Of a DNA stretch of 64,000 nucleotides, positions 10,637-23,574 are shown in pieces; within the stretch, counting starts at the first letter, position 1; each line of letters starts with the position of its first letter. This stretch comes from Nyssa sinensis (Eukaryota; Streptophyta; Magnoliopsida; Cornales; Nyssaceae), in assembly GCA_008638375.1 (NCBI GenBank), contig VIRR01000518.1, forward strand, positions 124,001 to 188,000. The letters are read 5' to 3'. The translations under genes and the position numbers were made by a program. Under the pieces are notes generated by a model. The model ran no database searches and was not told where the DNA came from. It was given only the letters and a program-made list of their open reading frames with translations.

Positions 10637-11890
10637 TGTCACGACCCAAAACCTACCCTCACAGATCTCGAATCGCGAACCTGACCCGACACTGTTGCCG
10701 AATTGGATCTCTCAACTCTAAAACTTGCTACACAATCACTGTTGCTAACATGCAATAAATATTATAACATAAACAGTGGAAATCTCTAAATAAAATTTGC
10801 ATGTATATAAAATCTGGTTCTCAAAATATAGACTTTAAAAAGTCTAACACATTACATCCCCAAGACGTGGATGACACGGGAAAGCTACAAGACTGTACTA
10901 AATATTATACATTACATTTATCTAAAAAATGTCCACTGCTATCTAGCTTACTGCTACTGCTTTTCTACAACTTCCTTTCTTGAAATGTTTTAGTAAGTTT
11001 GGGATGAGCTAACTTAAGCTCAGTAAGTAATTCTCCTTTACTCTGCCATGTGTACAAGTCAAAATAAAAGGCATAATCCATAAAAGAACTAGAATAAATG
11101 AAAATGTGCTAGCTAGTCAAGAAATATAGAACTCATCAATGAATATCAAATGGTAGGAAACTCAAATGATAAATTAAGGAAAATCTGTCTGATAATATAA
11201 TCATACTGCTACAGTCATAAGCTGTCTCAAGTATAATCATATGCACTCAATAAAAAGCTATGAAATCTCATGATCATTCATAATGGTATAATATGATCAA
11301 ACTATGATAATTAATAATGATAGTGATATCAACAAAAGTGGATGCACTCTAACTAAGGCCCAGAATTTCCCCTCAGCTCGTATTCAATTCCAAACCAGGA
11401 TACCTGAATAATACTAAGCTCTGTGTACAATGTAACTCTACATCCCATGCCTCACATAGCAACGTAACTAGTGTTCCTCTTGGAACCTCAACCCAAGAGT
11501 CGTAGTAACCGTCAAATGAAGTTTGTGACTGAGCACAAATCCGACACTAATAATATGTCAAGATCATGCTATCTTCCACGAAGAGTATAGTGGGATCATA
11601 ACTAGTTCTCAGCAACGTAACAAAACTATAGCTTTCGATGGCTAAGGTTACGACACTGCTTCGAACATAACTGTCTGGCCCTCATGGCCCTAGGTACATG
11701 TGTACAAAAAGGAATCTATGCACAAGTGTACAAAATCATGATCAAGATATATGGTAAACAATAAATACTTTCCCCAAGATAGAACAATATCAAATATGGA
11801 CTTAATAACTTCTCGCATATATGGAATACAATAGATAGTACATGAAAAACTGTTGACATGGTCGGATGTATGACATGCAGAGATCGGACC
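10637..11890 (-). mobile_element. Partial LTR of family C, 3' portion only
   Basis: It starts on the plus strand with TGTCACGACCCAAAACC, and its first 400 bp align with the LTRs at 12393 and 42483 (shared 'acaatca', 'catgcaa', 'ccaagacgtggat', 'gctcagtaagtaattctc'). The 5 bp before it, GAATC, has no partner in the window. Near 11890 the sequence changes to the B-family LTR, so this is one part of a mosaic. The right border is approximate. Confidence 0.7.
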
Positions 11891-13094
11891 TTCCCTTTTC
11901 CTTTCGAGTCTCCTATATAACAGCAAACACATTTCGGCTTTAATGTCATTTATCGAATTTATGCCTCGTTACTCTAAATATCTCTTTTATTTATTTACAC
12001 TTTTACGACTTCTAATTTGATCTAATTTACCCAAGGGTAAAATGGTCATTTACGCGTCTCTATTTTTTGGGTTCTTTTTTCACAATTCGGACTTCACCGT
12101 TGAGTCCAAAAGGTTTGAAATAATAAAATTCCACTATTTACTTAACTAAATCGGAGCCCATTTGACTTACTTTTGATTTAGGGGCATTTTGGTCATTTTG
12201 GCATTTCAACGGGTATTTTATTTTTTGGGACCCCTTCTCGTGAAACGGACCTCACCATTGAATCCAGAAGGTCTAAAATAGTAAGTTTTCATTATTCATT
12301 CGACTAATTTACGATCAAAATTTAATTTGAAATTAATTAATTTAACTAATTTATTAAATTAATTAAGTGTAACCAATACAGTGTTGGGAAGCTGACACGA
12401 CCCGAGACCCACCCTATGCAGATCTCGAGTCTTGCACCCGATCCGACATTGGGTGTCGAATCAAGGGTTCTTATCTTGTTACACAATCAGTGTCACTAAC
12501 ATGCAACAACTAAATATGCGGAAGACTTAAATAAATATTTAGGTAAGGTTGCATGTTATACATAAAGTGTTCTCAAAATGCAGAATACAAATTTTTTTAA
12601 TACAACTAATCTTTCCAGGACGTGGATAACGTGGGAGAGCTATAAGACTATCTGTACCAAGCATTACCCTGCAACTTCAAAAGTATGTCCACTACTATTT
12701 AGATAGCTGCTACTGCTACTGCTACTGCTGCGACTCTTCTACAACTTCATTTCCTGAAAGGGGTGGTAAGTTTGGGGTGAGCTAACTAAAGCTCAGTAAG
12801 TAATTCTCTTTTGCTCTGTCATGTGTACAAGAATAGAGGCACTATCCATGAAAGAATAAGGATAAATGCAGATATGCTAGCCAGTCATAAATACTGAACT
12901 CATCTATGATCATCAGAAGATAAGAAATTCAAAGATAAACAAGGAAGATCTGTCTGACAATATAATCATATGTGCTGAATAAAAGCTGTGAAGTTTCAAA
13001 GTCACACATAAACATGAATATGTTCAAGTTACAAATATCGATAACATCAACAATATAAGATACTGATAGCAACGAATTTGCGATGCCATGATGC

Positions 13095-13309
13095 TAGACC
13101 CGAAGGTCATATCTAGACCCGAAGGTCTTAACTAGACCCAAAGGTCTTAACTAGACCCGAAGGTCATATCTAGACCCGAAGGTCTTAACTAGACCCGAAG
13201 GTCTTAACTAGACCTGAAGGTCATATCTGGATCCAAAGTAAATTATGTCTAGACCCGAAGGTCATATCTGGATCCAAAGTAAATTATGTCTAGACCCGAA
13301 GGTCTTAAC
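13095..13309 (-). repeat. 19-bp hairpin array with 22-bp variant units
   Basis: Nine units of the type TAGACCCGAAGGTCTTAAC (some ending CATATC) are interrupted twice by a 22-bp unit TGGATCCAAAGTAAATTATG-type. Each 19-bp unit contains GACC-CGAA-GGTC, a self-complementary stem with a CGAA loop. Confidence 0.9.
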
Positions 13310-14126
13310 TAGCATCAGATGGAAATGTGATTGATCACAAATCCGGCACTTAAATATCATCCATGAAGAATAAAGTGAAACTATGATTGAACACAACTGT
13401 CTAGCCTTTACAGCCCTAGGTACTAATGTACAACAAGAATTCAATATACAAATATACCATCATGATCAAGATATATGTATGAACATCATCAAATGCTTCC
13501 CACATGATAGAACAATATCGATGTGGTTCTATAAATTCTGATAACCGTGTAAGGAGTACAATAAGCAATGTATATGGAAAGAGCTATGACTTGGCTTGGA
13601 ATGTAGCACATACAGAGATCAGAGATTACTTACTCTTTTTACCGATCCTTAGAATTCAAGCTATTCCCTCTCCTTTATCTTTTGACGTGCCTGTCATTGG
13701 AAATGTACTCAGTCTATAATCATAACTCATCTATGCTATATATTCAAATTTGCTTATCTTGGCTATCGGTATCTTAATTACTAATTTGGATGTCATCATT
13801 GTATCCAGAACGTTGAATACAAGTGGTTTAGGCTTTTACGGATCTTAAATCAAACTCTTGGATTAAAAAGGGCAAAACTGTTATTTTGTATTTTACGTGT
13901 CTTTTATTCCTGGGACCTCTTTTCAACATTTTGACCTCACCATTGGTTCCAGAAGGCTTGAGATAATAATATTTGACTATTTATTCGTTTCGTTTGGACT
14001 TCGTTTGACCTACTTTTGACTTAGGGGTAATTTCATAATTTATTAAATTTTCTGTTGGGCCTCAGTGGGATTTCTCATAAATATTGGGGTTGGTTTGCAA
14101 TTACCAATAGTTCCGGTCTGAACCCA

Positions 14127-14154
14127 CTGGTTTAGGGTTAGAACCCTAAACCAG
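14127..14154. repeat. Inverted repeat, two 13-bp arms with a 2-base centre
   Basis: The arm CTGGTTTAGGGTT is followed by AG and then AACCCTAAACCAG. It sits in the AACCGGTT-rich segment found in several LTR families here. It could form a hairpin in RNA or a cruciform in DNA. The intrinsic-terminator reading does not apply in a plant nuclear context. Confidence 0.85.
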
Positions 14155-14945
14155 TTTAAACCCCCACTGAACCGACCGGTTCAGATAAACTCAATCAACA
14201 AAATGGCCCACGATTTTCCGACCATTACTCCGGTTGCCACTTCCGGCGCCGGTCGCCGGAACTGCCACCTTTCCCCACTGTTTTCCACCTCATTTGACGT
14301 CCATTTCCTCCGATTTTCATATCAAATTACCTCTAACAATCTCAACAACTCGTTTAAACTAGATTTGACCTGATTTCTTACCGTTTCCGGCACCCATAAT
14401 CAGTTTTTCGGCCACTGCTCTACCTCCGGCCAACTCAGTTTTCTTACACATTCCGTTGTCTATTCTTACTGATTTTCATATCAAATGATCCTAAATCTTT
14501 AGGCATTCAGTTTAGACCTGTTTTAGACCACTACAATATACAATTTCCAATACCCGGTTAGCTATTCCGGCCATGCACCGGTGACAAATAATTTGACCAA
14601 ACTTGGTCATTCCGAGACCATTTTAACTGATTCAAGTTGCGTTGGACTCCTGAAGATGTTTCCTACTCGTTTCCAGTCTTAAAATTAAGATTAATTCGAC
14701 ATACAAAAATCTACCATTGTTGACCGTGCACCTAGTTTGAGTTTCTTGATTTTTCTTCATGCTTCGGTTGCTTATTTTCAGCATGCATTCATGATAAATT
14801 TTAAGAGAGAAGTTTAAGAAACTAACATGGATTAATACCTGTTTGGTTGCTGCTTCTTCCTCCTCCAACTCTCGGTTTCTCCAAACTGCTTCTTTCTTTC
14901 TCTCCCCAAATTTCCTGCTTCTTCCGTTTTCTTTCTCTCTTTCTA

Positions 14946-14984
<39 letters not shown>

Positions 14985-15721
14985 ATTATTTCTTACCAAC
15001 TCCACCGACTTGGACCAGTGACAACGCCACCTGTAGCTTCGGTTACATGCACTACACACTTGTTCATGCATGGCTGCCATGCAGCTTGTAATTCTTTAGC
15101 CCTTGACACCTCATCTCCTACTCATTCTCTCTCTCTAATTTCAGTGTGCCAATGCCCACCGATTTGAGTCTGCTTGCCCACGGTTTTCTTTGATTCCTGA
15201 TTCACATACTTATGTGATTTGTATATACATATATAATATAATCTTACATATATATGCATGCAATCCACACACCTACACACGTACACATCCCACTACACCT
15301 CACACGGTTGCACATATATATATATGTATATATATATACTGCTATATATATATATGCATATAGGTATATTTTCATTTATTTATTTATATTATTATTCTTA
15401 TTTTATTTCTTTTTTTTTTATACCACATTCTTCAGTTTCCTCGTCTCGGTTTTGGAATCGAATCGTTTGATTATTTCTCGATTGGCGTGTTTTATTGGAC
15501 AGTTGACTGTCGCTCGCCGATTTTAAAATTTTTCTTAGCTTATGATTGTTATTCTAATATTTTGACAACCTAATAATTCAATTTAAATTTGAAACTTATT
15601 TATGTCATAATTTGACTTACAGCTGAAGGTCACATATCATGGCTCGATCCAACCTGGGTTTACCTCGATATAAGTGTCATATCCCGGGTCGGGACATTAT
15701 AGAAGCCCTCTGAATGGGTGG

Positions 15722-18700
15722 TGTCACGACCTGAAACCCACCCTATGCGGATCTCATGTCGCGGGGCTGACCCGAAGGCCGTCCCTACTTTTTCCATTCC
15801 TGTATCATAGTACTAATATGCAATGTACTAAAAATTTTAAACAATGAACAGCGAAAGTCTTATCAATTACAGTAATCCAGCGGAAGTCTTTTAAATAAAT
15901 TAAACAGCGGAAGTCTATTAAATACATGACATAGTTCTACATAAGACAAAATGAGAACTAAACGTAACCAGCACCTGGGGGTGGTGAATACATGGGAGAA
16001 CTAACACAGACTGGTACAGTACTTCAAAATGTCCCCCTATGCTCTCAGACTCCTACTGGGGTCTCGTAGCGTCATCACCTGAAATGGGGGGTAAGTGGGG
16101 TGGAATGAGCTACAAAGCTCAGTAAGTAAATGCAGATCTCCAACACTGGTATCGATGATCAATAAATCCATGAATAAGATTATGATAGCCAATCATAAGA
16201 ATAAGATGTTGTGATAGCCAATGGAAACAATTGCCAGGAGGGCCAATGAACGGCAATCACAATACACAATCAGAAGTATTGGGTGTAATATCAATATGAA
16301 GAAATTCAATGATAATATAACAACAATGAAGTACTGCCACAATAAACCGATCACAATCAAATCAATCAATGCAAGTCCTTCGAGACTTGAAGAATCATAA
16401 GGGATAGTGCCATTCAACAATCAAGTTCTATCAGTCATAAGAGATGCTGTTATTCTGTGTCAGGGATCGGCAGACCCTCGATCCTTTGGGGCCCAACATA
16501 CCCCCCCAGTGGATTCTAGTGAATTTCCATTTGTCCGTTCACGGACTTGACCCGTAGGTCCCAGTCAATCAGATAGCATCAGATGGGTGTGTGACTGAGC
16601 ACAACTCCCGTGTTCATAAACATGTCATGATCATAAGTCATTCCATAGAATATAAAAATGAAATATCATTCATTCAATAAGGATACAATAGTAGGCCTTT
16701 CAAGGCATGGTTCAACATGATAACAATGATATAGCAGTCAATCAATGTCCACAAGATAGAACAATATCACATTGTGGATAGCAATAACATGTGGTACTTT
16801 CAAGGCACAGTGTAACATGATAACAATGATACATCAGTCAATCAAAAGTCCACAAGATAAAAAAATATCGAATTGTGGAACACAAGAATATCGATACATT
16901 CAAGAGTACGAGTTTGGCAGTAAAAGAATAAACTTGGCTTGTGGAAACACCACATGTAAGAGAGAGTGATCCACTTACCTCTAATACAGTCCTATATTAG
17001 GAAATTCGTGAGTTTGCCTTGCCTTTGGAATTCCCTATGTATCAGTAAATCCGTCTTAGAATTAATGCTATTCAACAAATTTTATGTCTTGCTATCATAA
17101 GTATCTCTAGCACTAATTTAGACCTTACCATTGAGTCCGGAATACCGAAGAAAGTCGGTTTAGGCTTTCGCGGAATTCCATTTGGACTTTTGTACCTAAA
17201 AGGGCAAAATGGTCATTTTGCACTTTTAGGTTATTTTATCCTTCGGGGTCCCGTCTCGTAAAACGGACCCCACCATTGGACTGAGAATGTCCGAGATAAT
17301 AAAAATTGACTATTCATTGGCATCGTTTGGACTTCGTTTGACCTATATTTGAAATAGGGGCATTTTTGTAAAAAATTATATTTTATTAATTTTCCTGTTT
17401 GGGCCTTGGTGAGATTTTCTAAAACATTTGGGGCCGGTTCACAAATTCTCAGAGTTGCGGTTTGAACCAGTTGGTTCACAACTAGAAACCCTAAACCGGT
17501 CTGCCCCCTTACTGAACCAAACGGTTCAGTCAAATCTTGAGAACCGGAACAAGATAACCAGTTCTCCTATGCTATCCATGGTTGGGATAACCCCAAACCC
17601 AATTTCCACATTTCTTATCACCATAACCAACAGTCCAATTCATTTAAAATTCAAACATAAAACGACACAGTTTCACTTCCCATTTTATTTCCGATCGGGT
17701 CCCGACCCGATCGAACTCAAATCCGGTTTAATTTTAACCCGATACCCTCACGACTTCAGGGTCGTCTTCCCCAGTACTCCGGTAGGGTTCCGGTTGTACA
17801 CAGCCGTCTTCTTCGGTGACTGTCACCGGTTCCCAATGGATTTTCCCCCCGTTTTCAATGCCGTTTCACTCTCCACCACATAGGGATTATGAATCCACCC
17901 TCTGTTTTGATCAAGACCCTTTTGATCTTCACGAATATGGGTTTAAATATCTCCGGCCGATTTTCCGATCAAAGCTTCATTTCAATTTTTGGGACTTTTA
18001 GGTCACGGTTTTCACTCAAATTCCATCCTAAACGTTTTCTGCACTATTAGGGTTTATTTTCATAAACTTAAACCAAGCTTTTAAGCATAAAATCATGGTG
18101 CAACCGAAACCTGCAACTCATGTTTTCTCAGTCATTTTAGCATATTTTTCTATCATTCTTTTTGCATTAAAAAGCTTAACTCATGCTTATCAAGACCCTA
18201 GCTTTAAATCATATTTTAAATCATAAAAACAATGGGTGAATGACTCACCTAGATTTTCTGTATTTCTCTCGGGTCTCCTCCGCTTCTCCTTCTTTCTTGG
18301 CTCAGTTCCTCCCGAAATGTTTCTCTCTTTTGTGTCTTTATGTACGTTCCTTATATACACATACAGAGAACCCTCATCACTTCCACCGCCCTTGTCACTT
18401 CCCACTTTTTCTCTCTCTCGGTTACTTCCCCTTCTATGGCCCCTTTCCTTGACTTAGGGTCTGATATTCTCTCTGCCAAATGCAACTTTGCATTTATGGC
18501 TTGGGAGACTTGTGATGTGCACATATATATATATACATATATATATTATATCACACACACACACAGTGAGGTATACATAGGTCACTATGCATGTGCAGCC
18601 CCCCCTCCTTTTCCTTTGTCTTTTCTTTGATATGTCTCTTTATATTTATACATGTATTATATATATATAATATACATTATACTATATGTAGTTATTTATA

Positions 18701-19030
18701 CACATATAAAATACATATCTTATATGTGAAAGTATATTCATAGACGTGCATATATATTCATTTATGACAGTGCATGCATACACTGATTTTTGGTATACTA
18801 CGTGTCCGTGAAACATGGGCATGCATGGAAATACGTGTGTGCACACATTACGATGCAATGTCTTGGGGTGCTCGAGTGTTGCCCAGCACTTGTTATACAT
18901 TTCAACCATTTACAGTTTCCAGTCATTCGTTTCCATGAAATACCATGATATACATATCTTACCGTTCAAGTTACATTATTTAACTGACTTACCTCAGTAT
19001 ATGTGACGTATCCCGGGTCAGGATATTACA
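15722..19030 (-). mobile_element. Solo LTR, 3.31 kb, family A, TSD GGTGG
   Basis: The left end is TGTCACGACCTGAAACCC and the right end is CCCGGGTCAGGATATTACA, with GGTGG at 15717-15721 and 19031-19035. It lies only 15 host bp from the preceding solo LTR, in the same orientation. On the minus strand it shows a donor CTAG/GTGAGT (GT at 18248-18247), a middle exon-like segment (16979-17034) and an acceptor TTTCAG (AG at 16080-16079). Open frames such as 17428-17883 lie in this LTR and resemble no protein family. Confidence 0.95.
16979..17034 (-). other. Putative middle exon (56 bp) in solo LTR 15722-19030
   Basis: On the minus strand ACATAG precedes the segment and it ends TTAGAG before GTAAGT, a strong donor. 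The same 56-bp length, borders and flanks occur in element E at 57775-57830, although the exon sequences differ. Confidence 0.55.
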
Positions 19031-20344
19031 GGTGGGTTGGGTCGGACCTAACCCAGTTTGGCCCAAATCAAGGAACAAAATCCCAACCGCGCAGCACCCT
19101 TCCCACACATGGCCGATCATCCCTTTCGTTATCGACGATTCGCCGGCGACGGATTTTCTTGCATTTTTAGTGGGGTTCATACCTACAGGTCATGGGCAAC
19201 TCAAATCTACCTTCGGTTTTTCGATTAGAGTGCCGGATCTCTCCCAAAACAGGCAAAATCGTAGCTCCATCGGAGTTGTGCAATTTTTCGGCCAGCCCTT
19301 TTCTCCTCCATTTTCTACTCTTTTCTTCTACGATTTTGGCCCATTTTTCTTCCCTTTCAATTTCTACACCTCTTAGGAATAATCCCCCATTGTTTAAACC
19401 AAGTTAACCGCATCAAAATCACACAATCCGATTTTTATTCCTTCCTTGTAATTTCCATTTTCTCACTCATTTCTAGATCGTTTCTCTTGATTCAACTTAT
19501 AATATAAACCCAATTCCATGCATAATAAGATCCTACAATTAAATTTATCATTCATGCTTCTAAATATTGAAGAACAGAAAGCTCAGTTCTTAACCCCCTT
19601 TTTTTTTTCCTGTTGCACGCCCCTAAGTGGTTCAGCTCCTCTTCCTTTGCTTCCTCTTCCTCTATTTTTTTCTGCTCTTCTCTTCCACTGACCTACCTTC
19701 TGCTCCTTCCTTCCTTATTCTTTCTTTTTCTTCCTGCTTCGCCCCACCCTGCTTGCACCCAACCGTTCCTCTTCCTCTTTTTTTTTTATTTTTTTTCTTT
19801 TTCTTTTTGGTTCTAACGCAACGCATGCCTGGCATGCTTTTATTTTAAACCACCCCCTTTTTATTTCTCCTTCTCCCCCCCACTCTCTCTCTCTCTCCTT
19901 GTGCCCTTTCATTTCCTGCGCCTAACTCCCATCCATTTTCTTCTCTTTTTTTTTTTTTTTTCCAGTTACATGTTGTAACTGATATTCATTTACACACCTT
20001 CACACATATATATATATATATATTTATACATTTATATTTATATATTGTACACATATTAAATTCCTATTTTTATTTCTTTCAAATTCTTATTTTATTTTTA
20101 TTTTAGTTTTATTTTATTTCCTTTTAAATTTTATTTTTTTATTTTATTTTTTATTATTATTAATTTTTTTTTTATTGTCGCTATTCGTTTTCCCTGGCTT
20201 GTTCGGACTTCGCCCGGGCATCCTCCGTACATTCGAAACAATTTCAAATCCAAACTCGTCCATTTCATTTGACATTATAACATAAAACCCTATCGACTCG
20301 GGTTTATACGGTCTCTTGGTTACAATTCGGGTCGGGGTATCATA

Positions 20345-20358
20345 TTCTACCCCCCTTA
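20345..20358 (-). other. Polypurine tract of element B
   Basis: The minus strand reads TTAAGGGGGGTAGAA directly before the LTR start, preceded by TTTTGGGGACAAAACTCAA. That GGGGACAAAACTC...AAGGGGG arrangement just upstream of the 3' LTR is common in chromovirus-type (Tekay/Del-like) plant gypsy elements. Confidence 0.8.
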
Positions 20359-23300
20359 AATTGAGTTTTGTCCCCAAAACTTGAATGTTCACAATCTAAG
20401 AACTCTATTACCTTATCATGCCAATTTCATCTTCATAACCCTCTTTTTGATCTATCTCTTGGACTTATTTCTGGTATTTTGATACTACATTCTCAAGTGA
20501 GAAGATTTCTTTTTGTGCATTGAACTTTCTTTACTTACAACAATTACCATATTTTGCTTCAGTATTTTCAGCGTCATATTCCCCTTTGGTTTTCATAAAC
20601 ATCTTTTGGTTCGTGTTGGGACGGTTTACTCGTTTTCTCTTTGCATTACCATATTTATTCCCTGTTCAGGTGCCCTCATATTTATTCGAACTCTTCATTT
20701 GTGATCTTTTAATCAGATGTTCATTCCTTGCTGAGTTATCAATCCTCTTTTCATTTCATTTTGTATCATTCTTTGACATTCCTATCTTTGTTTTCAGATT
20801 CATGCTTATCATGTTTTGATTTAGATAGATTGAGGAGATTAGTTCCTCCTTTTTTTTTTTTACATTATAGGCAGTTGCTTCTTACAATCGCTCTTTTCAG
20901 AGGTTTTGATTCCTCATCCCTGCATAGATTAAGGTATGGAACATATACTTAGAAAATTTTAGGGTAGTCTTTTACCCTAGTCACTGATTCTTCATGTGAT
21001 AGTCTACTCCGAAAGCATTCTTAATGGTGTTATCACGTTTGGTTTACCTTAAATTTTTCACATCGTTTGATCAATTCAAATCTCAAAGTCCTATGGATTT
21101 TTAATGTTATAACCATTATCTTGATTTCACTTATCCTTGTTCAGAAAAGTTGTTCAACTGTCTCATTTCTTATATCCGTCATCATATTCAGTTTTTCATA
21201 ATATGTTACGTTTCTTTCCCAGTCGTTTTTTCAACTTTCACAAAGTTGTTCCTTCAAGAACTTATTCAGCCGTATAGGGAGTTTCTTGTATATGCTGCTA
21301 CTTCATATCATATTTCAGGATTGTTCACATCAGTTAGCCATCCTATCATTTTATCATTACATTTGACTTTCAAAGTTTATCAAGTCCTTCCCACCATGGA
21401 ATTTCTATACTTCCTTAGTTTCACAATTCAATTATTCTTACTTTCTACCTCAACCTTAATTGTTCTTGTAGTAACTCAAGGAATATGTATCACTCTATCA
21501 CAGTCGTTGTCCTTACCAGTTTTCCCTAGACCACGTTCTATTTCTCTTTAATAGTCAGATTACGTTAATCCTCAAAAGTCATTCGAAGTCTTCAATCATT
21601 TATTTTTTGAAATAGATTCAACTAACTCAACAAAGTATCTCCCACAATTGGGTCATATTGTCACTTAGATCAATGAGATCCATTGATTTTTTTTTTCAAT
21701 GATCAATCATCACATATCAATCTCCTTTTAGAACCATTACTTTTTATAATATTCACTTGATAGTCTCGTTCAATTAGTAATTGCCTCCCAATGATCCATT
21801 TTTCTTTACCTTATATGATTTACTCAAGAATTCTCATATTTTTGATATGTCGTCAATCCATCTGAAGTCTCAAACTCCTCATGTTACTATTTTTTGAGTC
21901 TTCCTCAGACCATCTCTTATATAGATTTGTTATTAAATCCATCAACTTTCCACGATTTCACAATCCCAACCCTATGTCACTTTATATATTTTAAAAGAGC
22001 ATTTACTGTTGCCCTTGTTCAAATGCTAGTTTCCCCCAATTCATTGATCAATTCCAGTGTAATAACTTAAGAGTCATCCACCTCGACACTGGTACGATTC
22101 TTCCACAGAATCCTTCACCTTTGCCCTTAAGCATACTACTTTCTCCCAACAGTCACCATTCATTTGATCATCTCAATCATCCACGAACATCAAAGTGGGT
22201 CATAGCATAGCCTGCCCCAAAGGCCATTAACCTTAGTATTTAATCAAGAGATCATAGTGCCTCAAAATTACATATCATCTAAATTTCCTGGTTCTCTAAA
22301 TGGTTTGCTACCAGTTCAGTCTTTACGATCATATAGATCACATTGATCTCTAACAGTTACACTAGATCATTTATCATTTACTTCATTTAACTTGATGGGG
22401 TATTGACTATAATCATATCACACCTTATCTTAGATCACAAGATTCATAGACTTCTTCCTAATATTCATGCATCATGTGTCAGCCTCTTTCCAAAATCATC
22501 ACATTTCATAAGATCAATTCTGACAATCTAGCTCATTTAGTAACGGTCTTCAAGACTCTACTCATCTCTACTCTATCAGGGTCTACTTATGACTTACTCA
22601 AGAATTTTTATATTTTTAGTCCTCCTGTAATTATCCATTCAATTCCCTTCAGACTATCTCTCATTCAAACCTCGTTTATTTATCTATAATATTCCTCAGT
22701 ATCCATGTGCATGTATTAACAATAAAGCTCTCGAGGATATTGAAATAGTTAACATGAAATCAAGAGGTTCTGTTTCTAAGTTCAACTCTAACAGTAATAA
22801 AGAATATACTAATCAATGCGTAAAGCCTAATATCAACAGTATATGCATAGCCCGTAAATAAACTAAAAGGGTATTTGCATTTGCAGGTGCAGCAATCTGA
22901 TCATCTCCTGGTATCACTAGGGTTGATAGGGTAGGTGTGGTAAAGGTTATAGATTTATTCCGAGGACAGTTCCTCGCAAAGTGTCCAGTACGGCCGCAAT
23001 AGTAGCAGACATTAGTATTCTTAAGGCATTGCCCTCGGTGGGCTTGTTGGCAGGTGAGGCATTTAGGTGTGTCCTTTTTGTAGTTGGCTCTTTTCTAGAT
23101 AGGCGTTGTGTTTCAAGCTCCGGCTTTGGGATTGGAAGATGAGGGTCCTTGCCCCTTGCCCTTATTGTCTTCTGGATTATAAGTTTTCGTTCCTTTGAAA
23201 AATCCTTGTCCCCTCTGTTCAGCGACCCTCACGACCCGTGTCACTTCTTCAGAGTAAGTAGTTGACCGTTGGGGTTTTACTTTGGGTAGAGCTTTGGTGA

Positions 23301-23562
23301 CTCTTTTTATAAAGCGTCCTATCCTATTCAATTGATCCATCTAATCCCTCTTAGTCAGGTGATTTCTGGCTATCAGCGTATTCCTGGTGTTAACCTTTTC
23401 TTAAAAAAAGATACTTAGTCAATGTATACATAAAATAATAGCTAGTGTTCTCATAAGAGTCTAACCTAGTAATGTCAGTATTTTCTATCGACTGACTCTT
23501 AGACTTTAATAGTTTTAGTACTCTAATCCTGTCTCCCATGACTCACTAGAACCTAAGACTCT
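20359..23562 (-). mobile_element. Internal region of gypsy element B, mostly non-coding
   Basis: About 3.2 kb lies between the polypurine tract and the PBS, far too short for a full gag-pol. The only recognised coding trace is a gag fragment at its 5' end (22966-23340). From about 20360 to 22950 the sequence is AT-rich, with short open frames (for example 21150-21551 on the plus strand) that resemble nothing known and run against the element. No protease, reverse transcriptase or integrase motif was found. Confidence 0.75.
22966..23340 (-). pseudogene. Ty3/gypsy gag fragment with CCHC zinc knuckle, broken
   Basis: The frame opening at 23340 reads MDQLNRIGRFIKR, with basic and Ser/Gly/Lys-rich stretches, to a stop at 23113-23115. 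A second in-frame stop follows at about 23095. The same frame then continues through a C-x2-C-x3-H-type cluster and a clear zinc knuckle, CYYCGRTGHFARNC (22966-23007), a CX2CX4HX4C array typical of retroelement nucleocapsid. It lies close to the PBS, as gag should. With two stops and no upstream capsid domain it cannot make a normal Gag. Confidence 0.85.
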
Positions 23563-23574
23563 GCTCTGATACCA
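23563..23574 (-). other. Primer binding site (initiator tRNA-Met type) of element B
   Basis: The minus strand reads TGGTATCAGAGC three bases after the LTR end at 23578 (TGTCATGACC on the plus strand). This matches the 3' end of plant initiator tRNA-Met and fixes element orientation and the 5' LTR. Confidence 0.9.

Larger units (their letters stand above)
12393..15701 (-). mobile_element. Solo LTR, 3.31 kb, family C, TSD GAAGC
   Basis: The plus-strand left end is TGACACGACCCGAGACCC and the right end is CCCGGGTCGGGACATTATA, with GAAGC at 12388-12392 and 15702-15706. Both termini have one or two substitutions from TGT...ACA, so it is not recent. It contains a 19-bp hairpin array (13095-13309), a 28-bp near-perfect palindrome (14127-14154), a CT microsatellite at about 14950-14980 and TA repeats at 15310-15362. 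Confidence 0.93.
11891..20344 (-). mobile_element. 3' LTR of gypsy element B, truncated and split by two solo LTRs
   Basis: Pieces 11891-12392, 15702-15721 and 19031-20344 align in order with the 5' LTR of the same element (24265-25055 and 32280-33530), at roughly 90 percent or better by eye. The LTR start is at 20344 (minus strand), next to a polypurine tract. Relative to the other LTR about 237 bp containing the tRNA-like module is missing at about 12380. Its 3' portion beyond 11890 has been replaced by family C sequence. Confidence 0.8.

Noticed and set aside
13095..13309. Regularly spaced repeats that could suggest a CRISPR array
   Set aside because: Units are contiguous 19-bp tandem repeats with no unique spacers, in a plant retroelement LTR.
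17428..17883. 151-residue open frame on the plus strand
   Set aside because: It lies inside a TSD-bounded solo LTR, runs antisense to it, and resembles no protein family. The counterpart in element E (about 58255-58680) is not open.
19613..19912. Ser/Leu/Phe-rich and Lys/Glu-rich frames near CT-rich tracts (also 32760-33254)
   Set aside because: These are translations of pyrimidine or purine tracts in the B LTRs.
21150..21551. 133-residue hydrophobic frame in the interior of element B
   Set aside because: It is antisense to the element and in AT-rich sequence of T-rich codons; no family resemblance and no promoter context.
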